17,051 nt of DNA. Origin: an uncultured Variovorax sp. Its GTDB lineage: Bacteria; Pseudomonadota; Gammaproteobacteria; Burkholderiales; Burkholderiaceae. The position numbers and the translations under genes were made by a program. A model generated the notes under the pieces. The model had not been told where the DNA came from and made no database searches. It saw only the letters and a list, made by a program, of their open reading frames with translations. Location: assembly GCA_946478645.1 (NCBI GenBank), contig CAMLCW010000066.1, positions 1-17,051 on the forward strand. The letters are read 5' to 3'. This document shows positions 16,924-17,051 of this stretch, one piece after another (the first letter of the stretch is position 1; each line of letters begins with the position of its first letter).

Positions 16924-17051
16924 ATGAACACCTTCGAATCGCATCAGCCTGTGAATGCGTCTCTGCGCTGCTGTTCAGGGCGCATGCCCAGGCCACCGGG
17001 TACTCCCCTCCGCGAATGTCCCCCGCCTTCGGCTCCTCCTTTATTTCGCTG
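16924..17051 (+). other. Open frame running off the window end; not recognised as a gene
   Basis: An ATG two bases after the permease stop opens 42 codons without a stop. The product (MNTFESHQPVNASLRCCSGR, then proline-rich) is not membrane-like and does not resemble the second permease expected here. Much of it is the repeat shared with the left window end, so it is probably non-coding. Confidence 0.3.
17003..17035. repeat. Right-end inverted copy of the same dispersed repeat
   Basis: The reverse complement of 17003-17025 matches 13-35 exactly, and the similarity continues to about 17035. Neighbouring DNA contains further dyads such as GGGCGCATGCCC (16978-16989), so the full repeat unit may extend both ways and beyond the window. 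Confidence 0.75.

Overview
The window reads as chromosomal DNA of a high-GC betaproteobacterium, most likely Comamonadaceae and Variovorax-like. That placement is an inference from base composition, strong GC preference at third codon positions and the mix of gene families; no marker gene is present. Coding density is high. Eleven complete genes are recognisable. No tRNA, rRNA, transposase, phage gene or CRISPR array was seen.

Left half (91-5905, minus strand): a compact six-gene CUT1-type (sugar/polyol) ABC importer operon. In transcription order it encodes a periplasmic substrate-binding protein, an SDR dehydrogenase, two inner-membrane permeases, a zinc-dependent alcohol dehydrogenase and a MalK/UgpC-type ATPase. 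Junctions are a 1-nt overlap or gaps of 4-16 nt. A LacI-family regulator (6102-7124) is divergent. The 196-nt gap between them carries a TTGACA/GAGAAT promoter for the operon, with a LacI-type palindrome over the expected transcription start. The simplest model is import of a sugar or polyol, oxidation by one or both dehydrogenases, and induction through the LacI protein. The substrate cannot be read from sequence.

Right half (7315-16922, plus strand): a purine module. Genes for the small (2Fe-2S/FAD) and large (molybdopterin) subunits of xanthine dehydrogenase are followed by a NodD-like LysR regulator, an AzgA/PbuG-type purine permease, and the ATPase and first permease of a nucleoside-type (BMP-dependent) ABC importer. 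Together they would import purines or nucleosides and oxidise hypoxanthine/xanthine to urate. The XdhC maturation factor, the second ABC permease and the BMP binding protein are not in the window.

The least ordinary DNA lies between genes. Two copies of a 125-140 bp palindromic, relatively AT-rich repeat lie immediately after xdhA and immediately after xdhB. The first runs into a (GCTCCC)5 hexanucleotide tract just before the xdhB ribosome-binding site. Strong inverted repeats sit before xdhA, after the LysR gene and before the nucleoside ABC genes. The two window ends carry inverted copies of one short repeat, which suggests a family of dispersed repeats and possibly explains why the sequence stops there. 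I found no clearly new multi-gene system; the repeats and the unassigned importer/dehydrogenase operon are the items most worth following up.
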